NCBI GenBank assembly: GCA_035533815.1
Contig: DATLTB010000089.1
Location: 1 to 49,167 of the forward strand
Origin: JANWKA01 sp035533815
GTDB taxonomy: Bacteria > Bacteroidota > Bacteroidia > Chitinophagales > Chitinophagaceae
Direction: 5' to 3'
Length of the DNA: 49,167 bases
The notes beneath the pieces were generated by a model that worked only from the letters and a program-made list of their open reading frames with translations, was not told the DNA's origin and did not search any database. Both the position numbers and the translations under genes were made by a program. Numbering within the stretch: the first letter of the stretch is position 1; each line of letters begins with the position of its first letter. Shown in pieces: positions 33,854-43,566 of this stretch.

Positions 33854-36339
33854 GGATTTTTACCCTGCCTTTTGATGAACTCCTGCATTTGCTCAAGTTC
33901 ATTGCGCACTACCGGAAGGTAAATGGACAATTCCTGACTGGTTTCTTCCAATAAGGAAGGTATCAGCGAGAAGTCTGTGTTATCTTTTATACCTCGTTCT
34001 ATTTTTTCCATTTTTTTGCTGATCCAGGTAAGCCCCACCATGGAAAAATTAGGTTTTATTTTATGTACCAATTGTCTGACCAGTTCTATGTTTCCATCAT
34101 CAGTGGCTTTACCGATTTCCTTCCATTCCTGATCAATATTATCAATGAAAATGGTAAAAAGGCCAATAGCATAATCGACATTCTGTTCATAAAGCTCATT
34201 CAGATAGCTGTCATCCAGTCTATGGTTAAATTCATAATTGCGGCTAATGATAGAAAGCCCAGTTGAATCCTTGTCTGGTTCATCCTCTGTCAGGTATTTC
34301 CTCAGCAGGGTAAGTAACTGGTCTGGGGTATAAGGCTTGGTCAGCAGTTCATTAATTCCGTTCTCCCGAGCAAACTGTACCGTGCTTTGCAACGCTGCAG
34401 CAGTGATAATAATGATCGGTGTGGCGTTATTCTGATTCCCTTCCCCCCGGATGATTCTAGCCAGTTCCATCCCCTCAATACCAGGGATTTTCATATCCAT
34501 CAGGATCAGGTGGAATATCTGCTGCCGGGTAAGTTCCAGGGCATCCACCCCATTGGTGGCCACATCAAACTGTATCTTCATCCGTTCCAGCAGGCTAGTC
34601 AGGTATTTCAGGTTCATCAGGTTATCTTCTACAATCAGTAGCCTGGAACCTTCGAATAATTCAGTAGGCGAAGTGGAAGTAAGGGTGGAAAGGTGCTTAT
34701 TCTCCTTATTTTCCACGGGCCTTCCGGTATCCTGAAAAGGCAAAGTGAACGTAAAACAGGTACCCTGTCCCAGTGTACTTTCCACATAAATAGTCCCTCC
34801 TTGCAGTTCGATCAGTTTCTTGGAAATGGATAGACCCAATCCCGTACCCCCATACTGGCCCCTTATCGCCTTATTGGCCTGCCTGAAATCCTGGAAAACC
34901 ACCATTAACTTATCCTCTTCGATCCCAATTCCTGTATCTCCTACCTTAAATTCCACCCAGATCTTATCACCGGCTTCCTTGGTACGTTGCATTTTAACAA
35001 AAATCTCCCCTCTTCTGGTGAATTTCTCGGCATTTCCCAGGAGGTTAAGCAATACCTGGTTAAGCAGTATATCATCTCCCATGAGATAATTACTGATCCG
35101 TTTGTCAATGGTAAAATGGATATCCACCGGTTTCCTTTTCAGTTTATACCGGAATGTTTCAATCAGGGTATTGACCAGATCAACCAGGTCAAATTCCCGG
35201 TGATGGATTTCCATATTGCCAGACTCAATCTTGGAAAAATCCAGGATGTCTGAAATCAGCCCATGCAGGATATTGCTGGAATTACGCAGGATCTGCACAT
35301 ATTCCTTCTGGGCACTATTCAGCTTAGTATCTCCAAGCAGATGGGTCATCCCGATTATGGCATTGAGGGGGGTCCTGATTTCATGGCTCATGCTCGCCAG
35401 GAACTGTTCCAGCGCTATCTGGGATTGTTCAGCCTTCTGAATGGATTTTTCCAGATTGCTCTGAAGGGTTTTCTGTCCTGTGATATCCATATGCACCCCA
35501 ACAACACCAACCAGGGTTCCATCCATATCATACAGGTTGCTGGAACTTGTCAGCACCCACTTATGCATGCCATTCTTCATGATGACTTCTCGTTCATCCA
35601 AAAAGGGTACCTGCCCTGTCCCGGTTTGTGGTTCATTTACCCCAATTTCGGATTCCTGATGGGTGGCAGGCAGAAAAGTGTCTATTATATTCTTACCAAT
35701 TAATTCCTCACTGGTATACCCGGACATCCGGCAAAGACCATCTGAAATCTTGGTGATCCGGCCTTCGAGATCTACCTCACTATATCCCACCTGCAGATTA
35801 TCCAGCATTCCCCTGAATTTCTCTTCATTCCGCTTGATTTCTTCATGAACCGCTCTCTGTCTGGTGATATCTATAAATTGCCAAATTGATCCCCTGAATT
35901 TACCCCTGGAAAACACCGGGATAAAATTGACTGAAAGAATTCGACCGTTGCGCAATGCCAGTTCCTGACCCAGATATTCCCGGTGATGGATAATCAGGTC
36001 TTCCTGTTTTTGCAGTAACTTTTCTGCATTCAGGATATATGGGCGGATGAAATGAAATGCTTCATACCAATGGCGTCCAATAATTTTTACGCCAGGCCAA
36101 ATCCCATTGAACCCGTCGTAAAGGACCTTATTGGCACATATGAATTGATGGTTGGAATTGCTGATCAGTATACCTGAAACGGAACTTAGGAATACACTGG
36201 AAATGGGCATTTTTAGGATATCATCCACATCCGGAATACTCTGGGTATCTTCTGAGTCTCCAGTATAAAAAGGCGATTGGAAGGGAAGGAATTTCTTCAG
36301 GTATTTGTCTTCAAGTCGATTGGATCGGCCGGGGTTCAT
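33814..36339 (-). CDS. Soluble PAS hybrid histidine kinase with receiver and HPt
   Basis: An 841-residue multi-step phosphorelay protein without membrane segments. Order: an N-terminal PAS-like domain (about 50-165), a second PAS with PAC (about 170-300; GYSEVDLEGRITKISDG, SGYTSEELIGK), then the HisKA domain with MSHEIRTPLNAIIG (His319). The HATPase follows (LLNLLGNAEKF, VGDTGIGI, GGTGLGLSISKKL), then a receiver (LIVEDNLMNLKYL, phospho-acceptor Asp615 in LMDMKIPG, Lys in LTKPYTP) and a C-terminal HPt (HKIKPNFSMVG, His759). The phosphate path His-Asp-His is thus complete in one chain, but the final response regulator is not nearby. It probably senses a cytoplasmic signal. Confidence 0.94.
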   Translation of the reverse strand: MNPGRSNRLEDKYLKKFLPFQSPFYTGDSEDTQSIPDVDDILKMPISSVFLSSVSGILISNSNHQFICANKVLYDGFNGIWPGVKIIGRHWYEAFHFIRPYILNAEKLLQKQEDLIIHHREYLGQELALRNGRILSVNFIPVFSRGKFRGSIWQFIDITRQRAVHEEIKRNEEKFRGMLDNLQVGYSEVDLEGRITKISDGLCRMSGYTSEELIGKNIIDTFLPATHQESEIGVNEPQTGTGQVPFLDEREVIMKNGMHKWVLTSSSNLYDMDGTLVGVVGVHMDITGQKTLQSNLEKSIQKAEQSQIALEQFLASMSHEIRTPLNAIIGMTHLLGDTKLNSAQKEYVQILRNSSNILHGLISDILDFSKIESGNMEIHHREFDLVDLVNTLIETFRYKLKRKPVDIHFTIDKRISNYLMGDDILLNQVLLNLLGNAEKFTRRGEIFVKMQRTKEAGDKIWVEFKVGDTGIGIEEDKLMVVFQDFRQANKAIRGQYGGTGLGLSISKKLIELQGGTIYVESTLGQGTCFTFTLPFQDTGRPVENKENKHLSTLTSTSPTELFEGSRLLIVEDNLMNLKYLTSLLERMKIQFDVATNGVDALELTRQQIFHLILMDMKIPGIEGMELARIIRGEGNQNNATPIIIITAAALQSTVQFARENGINELLTKPYTPDQLLTLLRKYLTEDEPDKDSTGLSIISRNYEFNHRLDDSYLNELYEQNVDYAIGLFTIFIDNIDQEWKEIGKATDDGNIELVRQLVHKIKPNFSMVGLTWISKKMEKIERGIKDNTDFSLIPSLLEETSQELSIYLPVVRNELEQMQEFIKRQGKNPQNGLSVSFIADK

Positions 36340-36527
36340 TCGGTTTTGGGTTTAAAAATAGGATAAGGTCTAAATTTATGGTATAAAATGTCGTTTGAAT
36401 ACATCTTATGCCAAAAGGGGGTAAAAATACGTATTAATACCTATCTGCGAGGCGCATATTTACCCTTCATAACTTATGCTAATATACGAAAAATATTTAT
36501 ATAACATTTTTTAATTATTCAACAAAC

Positions 36528-36541
36528 TGTGAATTTTCACA
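36528..36541. repeat. Perfect inverted repeat upstream of yceD-rpmF-plsX
   Basis: TGTGAA-TT-TTCACA is a perfect 6+2+6 palindrome, 17 bases before the -7 element at 36559. The half-sites resemble those of CRP/FNR-type regulators (TGTGA...TCACA) with a shorter spacer. Possible operator; unproven. Confidence 0.4.
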
Positions 36542-36558
36542 ATCAAGGATTAATTGCT

Positions 36559-36566
36559 TATTTTTG
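36559..36566 (+). promoter_or_regulatory. -7 element of the yceD-rpmF-plsX operon
   Basis: TATTTTTG matches TAnnTTTG and lies 29 bases before the ATG at 36596. TTTTC at 36534-36538, 20 bases upstream, may be a weak -33 element. Confidence 0.6.
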
Positions 36567-36595
36567 CATCCTTTATTTTCAGTGCAGGTTGAGCT

Positions 36596-37126
36596 ATGAA
36601 GATACACCGGTCATTCGAAATCGCATTCGTGGGCCTGAAAAATGGTGTACACGAGTTTCAATATAGTATTGAAGATAGGTTCTTTTCAGGTTTTGCCCAA
36701 CCTGATTTTACCGAAACGAGACTGAATATAAAATTAATATTTGATAAGAAACCTAGTTTCTTCCTGCTAAAATTTGAGATAACAGGGTATGTTACAGTTA
36801 GTTGCGATAGATGTGGTAAGGCTTTCCCATTGGCGATCTGGGATGAATTTGACCAGGTCATCAAGTTGGTGGAAAAACCAGAAGAATTCAAAGAAGATGA
36901 ATCTCCGGATGTATGCTATATTTCCCGGACAGAATCTCGCTTGAATGTGGCAGGCTGGATTTATGAATTTATCCTGCTCAGTGTTCCGATGCAAAGGATT
37001 CATCCTGAGAAAACTGAAGAAGGAAGCGGGTGTGATCCGGTGGTACTGAAGATGCTGGATAAAATGCAGGGAAATGAAAACCGATCAGATAAAACAATCT
37101 GGAAAGATCTGGATAAATTCAGATAA
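36596..37126 (+). CDS. DUF177 (YceD-like) protein
   Basis: A 176-residue cytoplasmic protein of the DUF177/YceD family, which is regularly encoded just before ribosomal protein L32 and is implicated in 23S rRNA/ribosome maturation. The hallmark CDRCGKAF sits mid-protein within VTVSCDRCG, followed by an acidic stretch (EKPEEFKEDESPD) and the conserved region before PMQRIHPE. The neighbouring rpmF, 19 bases downstream, strongly supports the assignment. Promoter and a palindrome are upstream. Confidence 0.92.
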   Translation: MKIHRSFEIAFVGLKNGVHEFQYSIEDRFFSGFAQPDFTETRLNIKLIFDKKPSFFLLKFEITGYVTVSCDRCGKAFPLAIWDEFDQVIKLVEKPEEFKEDESPDVCYISRTESRLNVAGWIYEFILLSVPMQRIHPEKTEEGSGCDPVVLKMLDKMQGNENRSDKTIWKDLDKFR

Positions 37127-37145
37127 TTCTTAAATCATCCATAAA

Positions 37146-37340
37146 ATGCCCAATCCAAAAAGAAGACATTCCCAGCAAAGATCAGCAAAACGAAGAACGC
37201 ATTATAAGGCCGTAGCCGGCACGATCTCCACAGATACCCAGACTGGTGATGCCCATTTACGGCATCGGGCTCACTGGTCTGAGAAAAAATTATATTATAA
37301 AGGGAAGGTCGTTTTGGAGAAACCCCCTAAATCCAAATAA
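37146..37340 (+). CDS. rpmF: 50S ribosomal protein L32
   Basis: A 64-residue large-subunit ribosomal protein. The start MPNPKRRHSQQRSAKRRTH is the conserved L32 N-terminus; the rest (LRHRAHWSEKKLYYKGKVV) also fits. The usual paired zinc cysteines of many L32 proteins are missing, i.e. this is a Cys-free variant. It lies between yceD and plsX in the order common to many bacteria. Confidence 0.97.
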   Translation: MPNPKRRHSQQRSAKRRTHYKAVAGTISTDTQTGDAHLRHRAHWSEKKLYYKGKVVLEKPPKSK

Positions 37341-37421
37341 GGCTTGCTACTCCTGGTATCCAATATCCAGATTACCTGGAAATTTTGCTATTTTTAAGGG
37401 CAATAAACCAAAGTAATCTCC

Positions 37422-38372
37422 ATGGAAATCGGTCTGGATATGATGGGTGGTGACTATGCTCCTGTAGAAGCCGTCCGAGGAGTTAAATTGTTTCTGGATT
37501 CCCAGACTTCCGGCGTCCGGCTCACCCTGATCGGGGATCTGAAGCAACTTTCTTCCCTACTACAAGGATCGGGCATTGACTCTTCTAGATATACAGTAAT
37601 ACCCTCTACAGAAGTTATTGAAATGCAGGAACATCCTACCCGGGCCATGAAGGAAAAACCCGGTTCTTCCATTTCAATTGGTTTTCAGTTGCTTCAGCAA
37701 AACAAAATCGAAGCCTTTATCAGTGCCGGAAATACGGGAGCAATGATGGTGGGATCCCTGTTCACTATTAAATCCATTCCCGGAATCCACCGTCCTACAA
37801 TTTCCACACTGATTCCAAAGGAACAGGGTCGCAGGGGATTATTACTGGATGTGGGAATCAATGCCGACTGTAAACCGGAAAATCTGTTGCAGTTTGCCAT
37901 CCTGGGAAGTCTTTATGCAAAACATATCTTAAAAGTAGACAAACCCCGGGTGGCCCTGTTGAATATCGGAGAAGAGGAAGGGAAAGGTAACCTGCTTACT
38001 CAGGCCGCTTACCCATTATTGAAAAATTGTCCCCAGATTCATTTTACAGGGAATATTGAAGGACGGGACATTTTCATTGATAAGGCTGATGTCATGGTTT
38101 GTGAGGGCTTCACCGGCAATATAGTCCTTAAAATGGCAGAATCTTTTTATGAAATCACCCAAAAAAGACAGATCAAAGACGAGTATTTAGCTGAATTCAA
38201 CTTTGAACAATATGGCGGGACTCCGGTTTTGGGAGTGGAAAAACCGGTAATCATCGGTCATGGCATTTCAAAGGGGTTAGCCTTTTGCAGGATGATCGAA
38301 CTAGCCTGCCGCATCATCGATAACCGGTTACTGGATCGAATCAGAGAAAGCTTTCTGGAGCAAACCCGCTGA
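37422..38372 (+). CDS. plsX: Phosphate acyltransferase PlsX
   Basis: A 316-residue enzyme that makes acyl-phosphate from acyl-ACP for phospholipid synthesis. Recognised by MEIGLDMMGGDYAPVEAV at the start, AFISAGNTGAMM, LLLDVGINADCKPENLLQFA, LLNIGEEEGKGN and VCEGFTGNIVLKMAE. The length is typical. It follows rpmF by 81 bases, in the conserved yceD-rpmF-plsX order. The fabH gene that often comes next is absent; a convergent kinase gene lies there instead. Confidence 0.97.
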   Translation: MEIGLDMMGGDYAPVEAVRGVKLFLDSQTSGVRLTLIGDLKQLSSLLQGSGIDSSRYTVIPSTEVIEMQEHPTRAMKEKPGSSISIGFQLLQQNKIEAFISAGNTGAMMVGSLFTIKSIPGIHRPTISTLIPKEQGRRGLLLDVGINADCKPENLLQFAILGSLYAKHILKVDKPRVALLNIGEEEGKGNLLTQAAYPLLKNCPQIHFTGNIEGRDIFIDKADVMVCEGFTGNIVLKMAESFYEITQKRQIKDEYLAEFNFEQYGGTPVLGVEKPVIIGHGISKGLAFCRMIELACRIIDNRLLDRIRESFLEQTR

Positions 38373-38392
38373 TCAACCTGATCTTTCCCAGT

Positions 38393-41300
38393 TCAGGTTT
38401 CCGCCAAAGGGAGTTTAACATAAAAAACAGTTCCTTTTCCTACCTTGGTTTCAAATCGGATTTCACCTTTGGCATGTTCAATAATATTTTTGCACATAGC
38501 CAGTCCAAGTCCGGTCCCTGAATTTTTAGTGGTGAAATTTGGCATGAAAATACGGGAGCATATTTCATCAGGAATACCACATCCGTTATCGCTTACCATG
38601 ACAATAACCTGGCTTCCGTCCCGGATGGTTTCAATTTCAATAAAACCTCTCCGGTCTTCGGGTATAGACTGCACAGCATTCTGCAACAGATTGGTAAACA
38701 AGCGGTTCATTTCGGTTTTATCAGCAACAACATAATATTGCTGATCCGGTGGATCATAGAGAATAATATGTCGTTGATCGCCCTGATATAAAGTAATGAC
38801 CGAACCCAGCACATCATTCAAAAGGATTTTTTCATTACTGGAAGGCGAAATATTGGCAAAAGCTGCAAAATCCTCTGCAATATGAGAAAGATGCTCGATT
38901 TGCTCAATCAGGGTCTTGGCGACATTTTCGCTCAGGGACTGGAGTCGGGGAGAATCATCCAGGTATGCACGTTGTAGGTATTGAAGGCTTAATTTCATGG
39001 AAGTCAGGGGGTTTTTAATTTCATGAGCAACCTGTTTGGCCATTTCCCTCCATGCCCCTTCCCGTTCCGTCTTTGCCATGCTCGCAGCACTGGCTTCCAA
39101 CTTTTGAACCATGTTATTATATTCCCTGACCAGCAAACCAATTTCATCATTTCTCTTCCATTCAATCGGATTGTTTCCCTTCAGGAGGGTAACCTCCTTT
39201 AACTTTTCGCCGATCAGTGAAAATGACCTGGTGATTGAATTGGTAATAATAAGGGCCAGCATACCGGATAACAAAAAAATAAACGCATTCAGATTAATAA
39301 GGGTAATTAAAAAATTGGAGATTTCCAGGTTAAGATTGGTCTGAGAAGCAAAATAAGGTACATTAAGGTAGGCAATGGTAGTCCCATTCTCACTTCTGAC
39401 AGGCAAATAAGCGGAAAGAAAATTCAATTTGCCAATGGTCTCATTCTGAATGAACTGCACCCTGTCCCTGAAGCGCAGTTGGTAATAGGCTTCGGGGTTT
39501 ATTTTTGAGGAGAGTAGTTTTTCTTCGTATATCAGGGGCTGGGTGGTGATTTGCAGATTTCCTTCCAGATCATACATATTAATATCCACTTCATGTGAAT
39601 CCGCAATTCTATTGATTGACCCGGATAAACGGTCATGGAATGCAGGATCAAATAAATATTCACCTTTTCCAGTCAAATGAATATTCTTCAGGGCATCCCC
39701 GGTAACTTCCGCAGCAATTACATTCACATTTCTGCTCAGCTGATCCCGGTGGTTTTTGTTATATAGACCAATAAAAAATGGGATTGCAGTAACTGCCAGG
39801 ATTAGGAAGGCAAATACCACAATAAAAATAATTGTGCCATGTATTTGTTTGCGGATATTGATTTCCAGCAAATGCCGGAAGACACTCCATTTCATTCGCG
39901 CACGGATCACCAGATCCAGCATTCTGTATATTCCTGCAATCAGCAGGAATATACAGAACATATATGCAAAAAGCGTGATGGCCTCAAAAAAATTTGGACT
40001 TCGCTTCACCATAATAATTGTCTTTTGTGGCGTAGCTATGTACCAGAGTTGGGAATACCCATTCTCCTCCCTAAAAGTGAATTTCTGTTTGGGTATCTCC
40101 CTCTTCAGAAGCCGGATCCTGAAAGGATAATCATTATAATTAGTTACTAATTGGTCATGATTATAAATGGCGTAGGAATATTCATCTGAATATTTCAGGG
40201 GTATCCGGTTATTCTCCACCAGGAGTGCAGGATAAAGTGTTTCCCGCTTCAGAACTTTTGGGGTCAGAATAAAAAACATGTACCCAATTACCCGGTCTCC
40301 GGTGCTATTGAGGATTTCCTTCTTATCTATATAACTGAAATTGTTGAAACTTGATTCGTAATAATACAGATCGGGCACATTGGTCGGTCTGGATTTCATG
40401 TCGATAATGTTATTGAGATAAAAAATATCAGAAGTATCTCTGTTGAATACTGGCCTGCCGTCATCATCAAATGTAAATATCCGGATATCGAACTTGCTCA
40501 AATACCCGCTGAAATAATCCGTTTGAAGGTGTTCAATAAGGGTATTTTTAACCCTTGGATCCATTTTCTGGAAAAACTCGGTAACCAGGGAATCATGCTG
40601 GATCTGTCTCAGTTTGTCTCCTAATATGGACGGAGTCAGCCGGTCATTCTGGTGAGCCAGATTACGAACAAGAGTCTCCCGGTTAACCTCTTCCTGCCGG
40701 TTATTGTAGTAAACCAGTATCCCGGTGGTCGTCAAGGTCAGCATGAGCAGGAAAAAGATAAACGGAATGGTATCAAATGCATCATTGGCCTGGAGCCCAA
40801 TGATATCCATAAGGATTAAATATATAATCAACCAAACCATCAATACCAGGGAATAGCCCAGGTGAGGGTTGTGTATCCGGAAAAGTAACCATACTATACC
40901 TGATATTGCTAGAATGGCATATTTAATATTATTCTGGTTTCCGGTAAGTTGATACAGGAAACGATTGATGATTCTGGAGAAAAAGAAAAAGGTGAAAACA
41001 ATAATACCTAGTGTGAGGAATCCAACAAAACTATACCAGGTAAGGTTACGGAAATTCGTTACATCAAATGAAATTTTGGAATCTACTACAAGACTTCTGA
41101 CCACATCCGATAAAAATTGGGCAGACATAAATAGGAGCAGGCAGAAAAGGAAGGTAAAAAAATAATTAAACTTCCTGGACAGGGGAGGCATTCGGATGTC
41201 CTCAAAATGCTCCCGGAAAAAAAGAATGATCCAAAACAAAAGCGTACCGTTGATGAAAAGATCACCCAAGGACCGGAGCACTGCATTAGACGCGTATACT

Positions 41301-42142
41301 TTTGGATCGAAAAGGCCATATTCCCTGAAATTGAACGGAATAGGATAATAATAACTAATCAACCGAAGCAGTACAATGGTAACCACAAGGAAAAGTAAGC
41401 CATACCACTTGTTCGTTTTCTGGGCTATAAATACAGCCATCAGGTTAAGAAAGATCAAAGCACATATGGCTGCCAGGGTCTTCAGAATGGTACTGATCCA
41501 ACTGTGATAAACTGGTGCTCCATTAGAATTATAATAAAGGGAAAAAAGTATTTTACCTGTGCTGCTTCTGACCGGCAATCCAAGGTTCTGCGTGTTGATC
41601 TTGTATCTTCCGCTTATTCCTGGTTTTCCATAAAATTCATCAGGCAAATATTCATTAGTGGTGAAATAGGTTATTCGGATGGGAATTAGAGCAATAGCAA
41701 CCTGATCCCCAGGATATATCCCGCCAATCTTTTTTTTAATCATTTCAAAGTAGCCAATCTTAAGCCTGATCAGGCTTGATCCATCCGGTAAATTATAAGT
41801 ACCGGGCCCCGGTTCTGCAAGATTAGTATTCCAAAAAGTCTCAAATCCGTTGTTAAATACAAAAAAATAGAAATCTAATTTTTTATCCAAGAGCGAACTG
41901 AGCAAGTTTGGGGAGTAATTGCGTCGAAGCAACTGTTCCATTACTGGCCAGTCAGTCGTTAGGCTGTCAAAGGCCTTTTCCCGCTGCTGGATACTTTTTT
42001 CAATGGTGGACTGTACTCCCCGGGGGGACGAATAATACACCCAATAATTATTGGCAAGAAATGCAAAAGTGATAAGCCATGCAGCTGTGATCAGCAGGTA
42101 GCCATGCTGTAGGAAAAACAATCGGATCTCTTTCCTGTCCAT
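38393..42142 (-). CDS. Very large multi-domain membrane sensor histidine kinase
   Basis: A 1249-residue sensor kinase. After a first membrane segment (about 14-32) comes a periplasmic region (33-215), then a block of about eight hydrophobic segments (about 216-480). A second extracytoplasmic region (about 485-730) follows, then two membrane segments, a third sensor-like region, and a last membrane segment leading into a HAMP domain (ITRSFSLIGEKLKEVTLL, EIGLLVREYNNMVQKL). The HisKA domain has QVAHEIKNPLTSMKLSL (His1040). The HATPase has LLQNAVQSIPE, VSDNGCGIP and GTGLGLAMCKNIIEHA. The catalytic part resembles NtrY-type kinases. No response regulator is adjacent. The signal is unknown, but the multiple outer domains suggest integration of several envelope cues. 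Confidence 0.92.
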   Translation of the reverse strand: MDRKEIRLFFLQHGYLLITAAWLITFAFLANNYWVYYSSPRGVQSTIEKSIQQREKAFDSLTTDWPVMEQLLRRNYSPNLLSSLLDKKLDFYFFVFNNGFETFWNTNLAEPGPGTYNLPDGSSLIRLKIGYFEMIKKKIGGIYPGDQVAIALIPIRITYFTTNEYLPDEFYGKPGISGRYKINTQNLGLPVRSSTGKILFSLYYNSNGAPVYHSWISTILKTLAAICALIFLNLMAVFIAQKTNKWYGLLFLVVTIVLLRLISYYYPIPFNFREYGLFDPKVYASNAVLRSLGDLFINGTLLFWIILFFREHFEDIRMPPLSRKFNYFFTFLFCLLLFMSAQFLSDVVRSLVVDSKISFDVTNFRNLTWYSFVGFLTLGIIVFTFFFFSRIINRFLYQLTGNQNNIKYAILAISGIVWLLFRIHNPHLGYSLVLMVWLIIYLILMDIIGLQANDAFDTIPFIFFLLMLTLTTTGILVYYNNRQEEVNRETLVRNLAHQNDRLTPSILGDKLRQIQHDSLVTEFFQKMDPRVKNTLIEHLQTDYFSGYLSKFDIRIFTFDDDGRPVFNRDTSDIFYLNNIIDMKSRPTNVPDLYYYESSFNNFSYIDKKEILNSTGDRVIGYMFFILTPKVLKRETLYPALLVENNRIPLKYSDEYSYAIYNHDQLVTNYNDYPFRIRLLKREIPKQKFTFREENGYSQLWYIATPQKTIIMVKRSPNFFEAITLFAYMFCIFLLIAGIYRMLDLVIRARMKWSVFRHLLEINIRKQIHGTIIFIVVFAFLILAVTAIPFFIGLYNKNHRDQLSRNVNVIAAEVTGDALKNIHLTGKGEYLFDPAFHDRLSGSINRIADSHEVDINMYDLEGNLQITTQPLIYEEKLLSSKINPEAYYQLRFRDRVQFIQNETIGKLNFLSAYLPVRSENGTTIAYLNVPYFASQTNLNLEISNFLITLINLNAFIFLLSGMLALIITNSITRSFSLIGEKLKEVTLLKGNNPIEWKRNDEIGLLVREYNNMVQKLEASAASMAKTEREGAWREMAKQVAHEIKNPLTSMKLSLQYLQRAYLDDSPRLQSLSENVAKTLIEQIEHLSHIAEDFAAFANISPSSNEKILLNDVLGSVITLYQGDQRHIILYDPPDQQYYVVADKTEMNRLFTNLLQNAVQSIPEDRRGFIEIETIRDGSQVIVMVSDNGCGIPDEICSRIFMPNFTTKNSGTGLGLAMCKNIIEHAKGEIRFETKVGKGTVFYVKLPLAET

Positions 42143-42197
42143 AGTAAAAAAGAAAACGAAAAACCTTCAATCCGGTTTTTCCAGGTATTGAAGGTTT
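42143..42197 (-). terminator. Rho-independent terminator of the FadL-SGNH operon
   Basis: AAACCTTCAAT (42161-42171) and ATTGAAGGTTT (42187-42197) form a perfect 11-bp stem. On the minus strand the stem is followed by a T-rich tract reaching 42145. It lies about 28 bases after the SGNH hydrolase stop and immediately before the start of the large kinase gene, which therefore needs its own promoter. Confidence 0.88.
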
Positions 42198-42224
42198 GGC
42201 CAAAAAATACAACGGATTCCTCAA

Positions 42225-43535
42225 TTAAGGAAATAATAATCCTCCATATTGACTTACATCCACATAATTAAGATGGGACCTAAACTCAGCATTGATCACG
42301 CTAATGAACTGATTGGTGATCAGGGCATATCCTCTGTCTGTCGGATGAATTCCGTCTAGTGAAAAGGCTCCACCGGTAATGTAAGATGCACTAAGGGTTT
42401 GTCCGTCATAAATGACCCCCGCCTGCAACTCTTTTAGGTAATTATTCATATCCACCAGTCCCAGGCCATACTGTTGGGCTACCTGCGCAATAATCTGATT
42501 ATACCATGTGGTATAATTAAATATGTTATTGATTTCTGTGGCATCCAGATACATGCTGTCTGTGAGTGGGTAGATGGATCCATAACCATCCAACTCAATC
42601 TGAGGTAGATAAGGAAGTAATACCAATTCGCCAGACTTTATTTGCCTGTACCCGCCAGGAGCTGTTGGATCTTTCACTACAAAAGCATTCGCACCTTCCT
42701 GGAAATGAATTGTAGGAAGGGAAGAATAGGCTAGGTTCAGTTGGGCAGCTTGGGCAGCGGTAAGAAAAAGTCCATTATAAGGAATTGTGCTGAAATATGG
42801 GATGCTCACCACATCCGGAATATTGGCTATAACCCCTTTAGCCCCGCCGGATGTAAGCTGACTGATAGCTAAATTCAAGGCGCCCCGGAATTGGCTGGTG
42901 TCTGTAATATCCCCAGGTGAAGGAATGGGCGGTGCAACCTGGCCCACACCCCCGCTGGTGGCATACCCAAGTACATCATTGCTACCTATCCATGCAGTGA
43001 AAAAAGTCGGGTTGTTCCGCATAGCCTCACTGATCATGGTGCTAACTCCTGGTTGAAGGCTGAATCTTTCCAAAAAAGGGTTTAACAAACTATATTCTGG
43101 TTGTACCATATCCACCGAACGTGCACCGGGAGCAGCTACATCATTATAAGGACCTGCCGCTGATACATTATCTAGGGGAGTGGCAGGCTCATCACGCACT
43201 GGTGCGAGGCTTCCATTAACCAGGGACAATACCAGCATCGGATTACCTGCTCCGTCATTTCCATTACCCTCCTGCATCAGAGGCATCTTGAAATTACCCC
43301 CACCGGCAGCTTTCATCTGCCCGGCCAACATTACGGGATAGGAATTCAGCTGACCGTTCCTGGATAATGCACCGCTGCTGTAACCGGAAGTCAGAGAATT
43401 GCCTACGGCCACATAAATGGAGAAATTGGCGCTGCCATGGGTAACTGCGGGAATGGTGATATGGGGCTTGCATGATAAAATGAAAATGGCAAGCCCTGCG
43501 ATGACCGCTGGTATTTTAATAAACTGCTTTTTCAT
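42225..43535 (-). CDS. SGNH/GDSL hydrolase lipoprotein
   Basis: A 436-residue esterase/lipase-like lipoprotein (lipobox ILSC, Cys22). Block I is VAVGNSLTSGY (Ser47), block III is WIGSNDVLG and block V is DGIHPTDRGY, so the catalytic Ser/Asp/His set is complete. A large insertion between blocks I and III includes the AAPGARSVD region. It is 31 bases downstream of the FadL-type porin gene, and the pair ends at a strong terminator. This arrangement suggests hydrolysis of a lipid or ester outside the cell followed by uptake of the released product through the porin. Substrate unknown. Confidence 0.9.
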   Translation of the reverse strand: MKKQFIKIPAVIAGLAIFILSCKPHITIPAVTHGSANFSIYVAVGNSLTSGYSSGALSRNGQLNSYPVMLAGQMKAAGGGNFKMPLMQEGNGNDGAGNPMLVLSLVNGSLAPVRDEPATPLDNVSAAGPYNDVAAPGARSVDMVQPEYSLLNPFLERFSLQPGVSTMISEAMRNNPTFFTAWIGSNDVLGYATSGGVGQVAPPIPSPGDITDTSQFRGALNLAISQLTSGGAKGVIANIPDVVSIPYFSTIPYNGLFLTAAQAAQLNLAYSSLPTIHFQEGANAFVVKDPTAPGGYRQIKSGELVLLPYLPQIELDGYGSIYPLTDSMYLDATEINNIFNYTTWYNQIIAQVAQQYGLGLVDMNNYLKELQAGVIYDGQTLSASYITGGAFSLDGIHPTDRGYALITNQFISVINAEFRSHLNYVDVSQYGGLLFP

Positions 43536-43566
43536 AGGCTGATTTTTCCTGGAATCTTAGCTAAGA

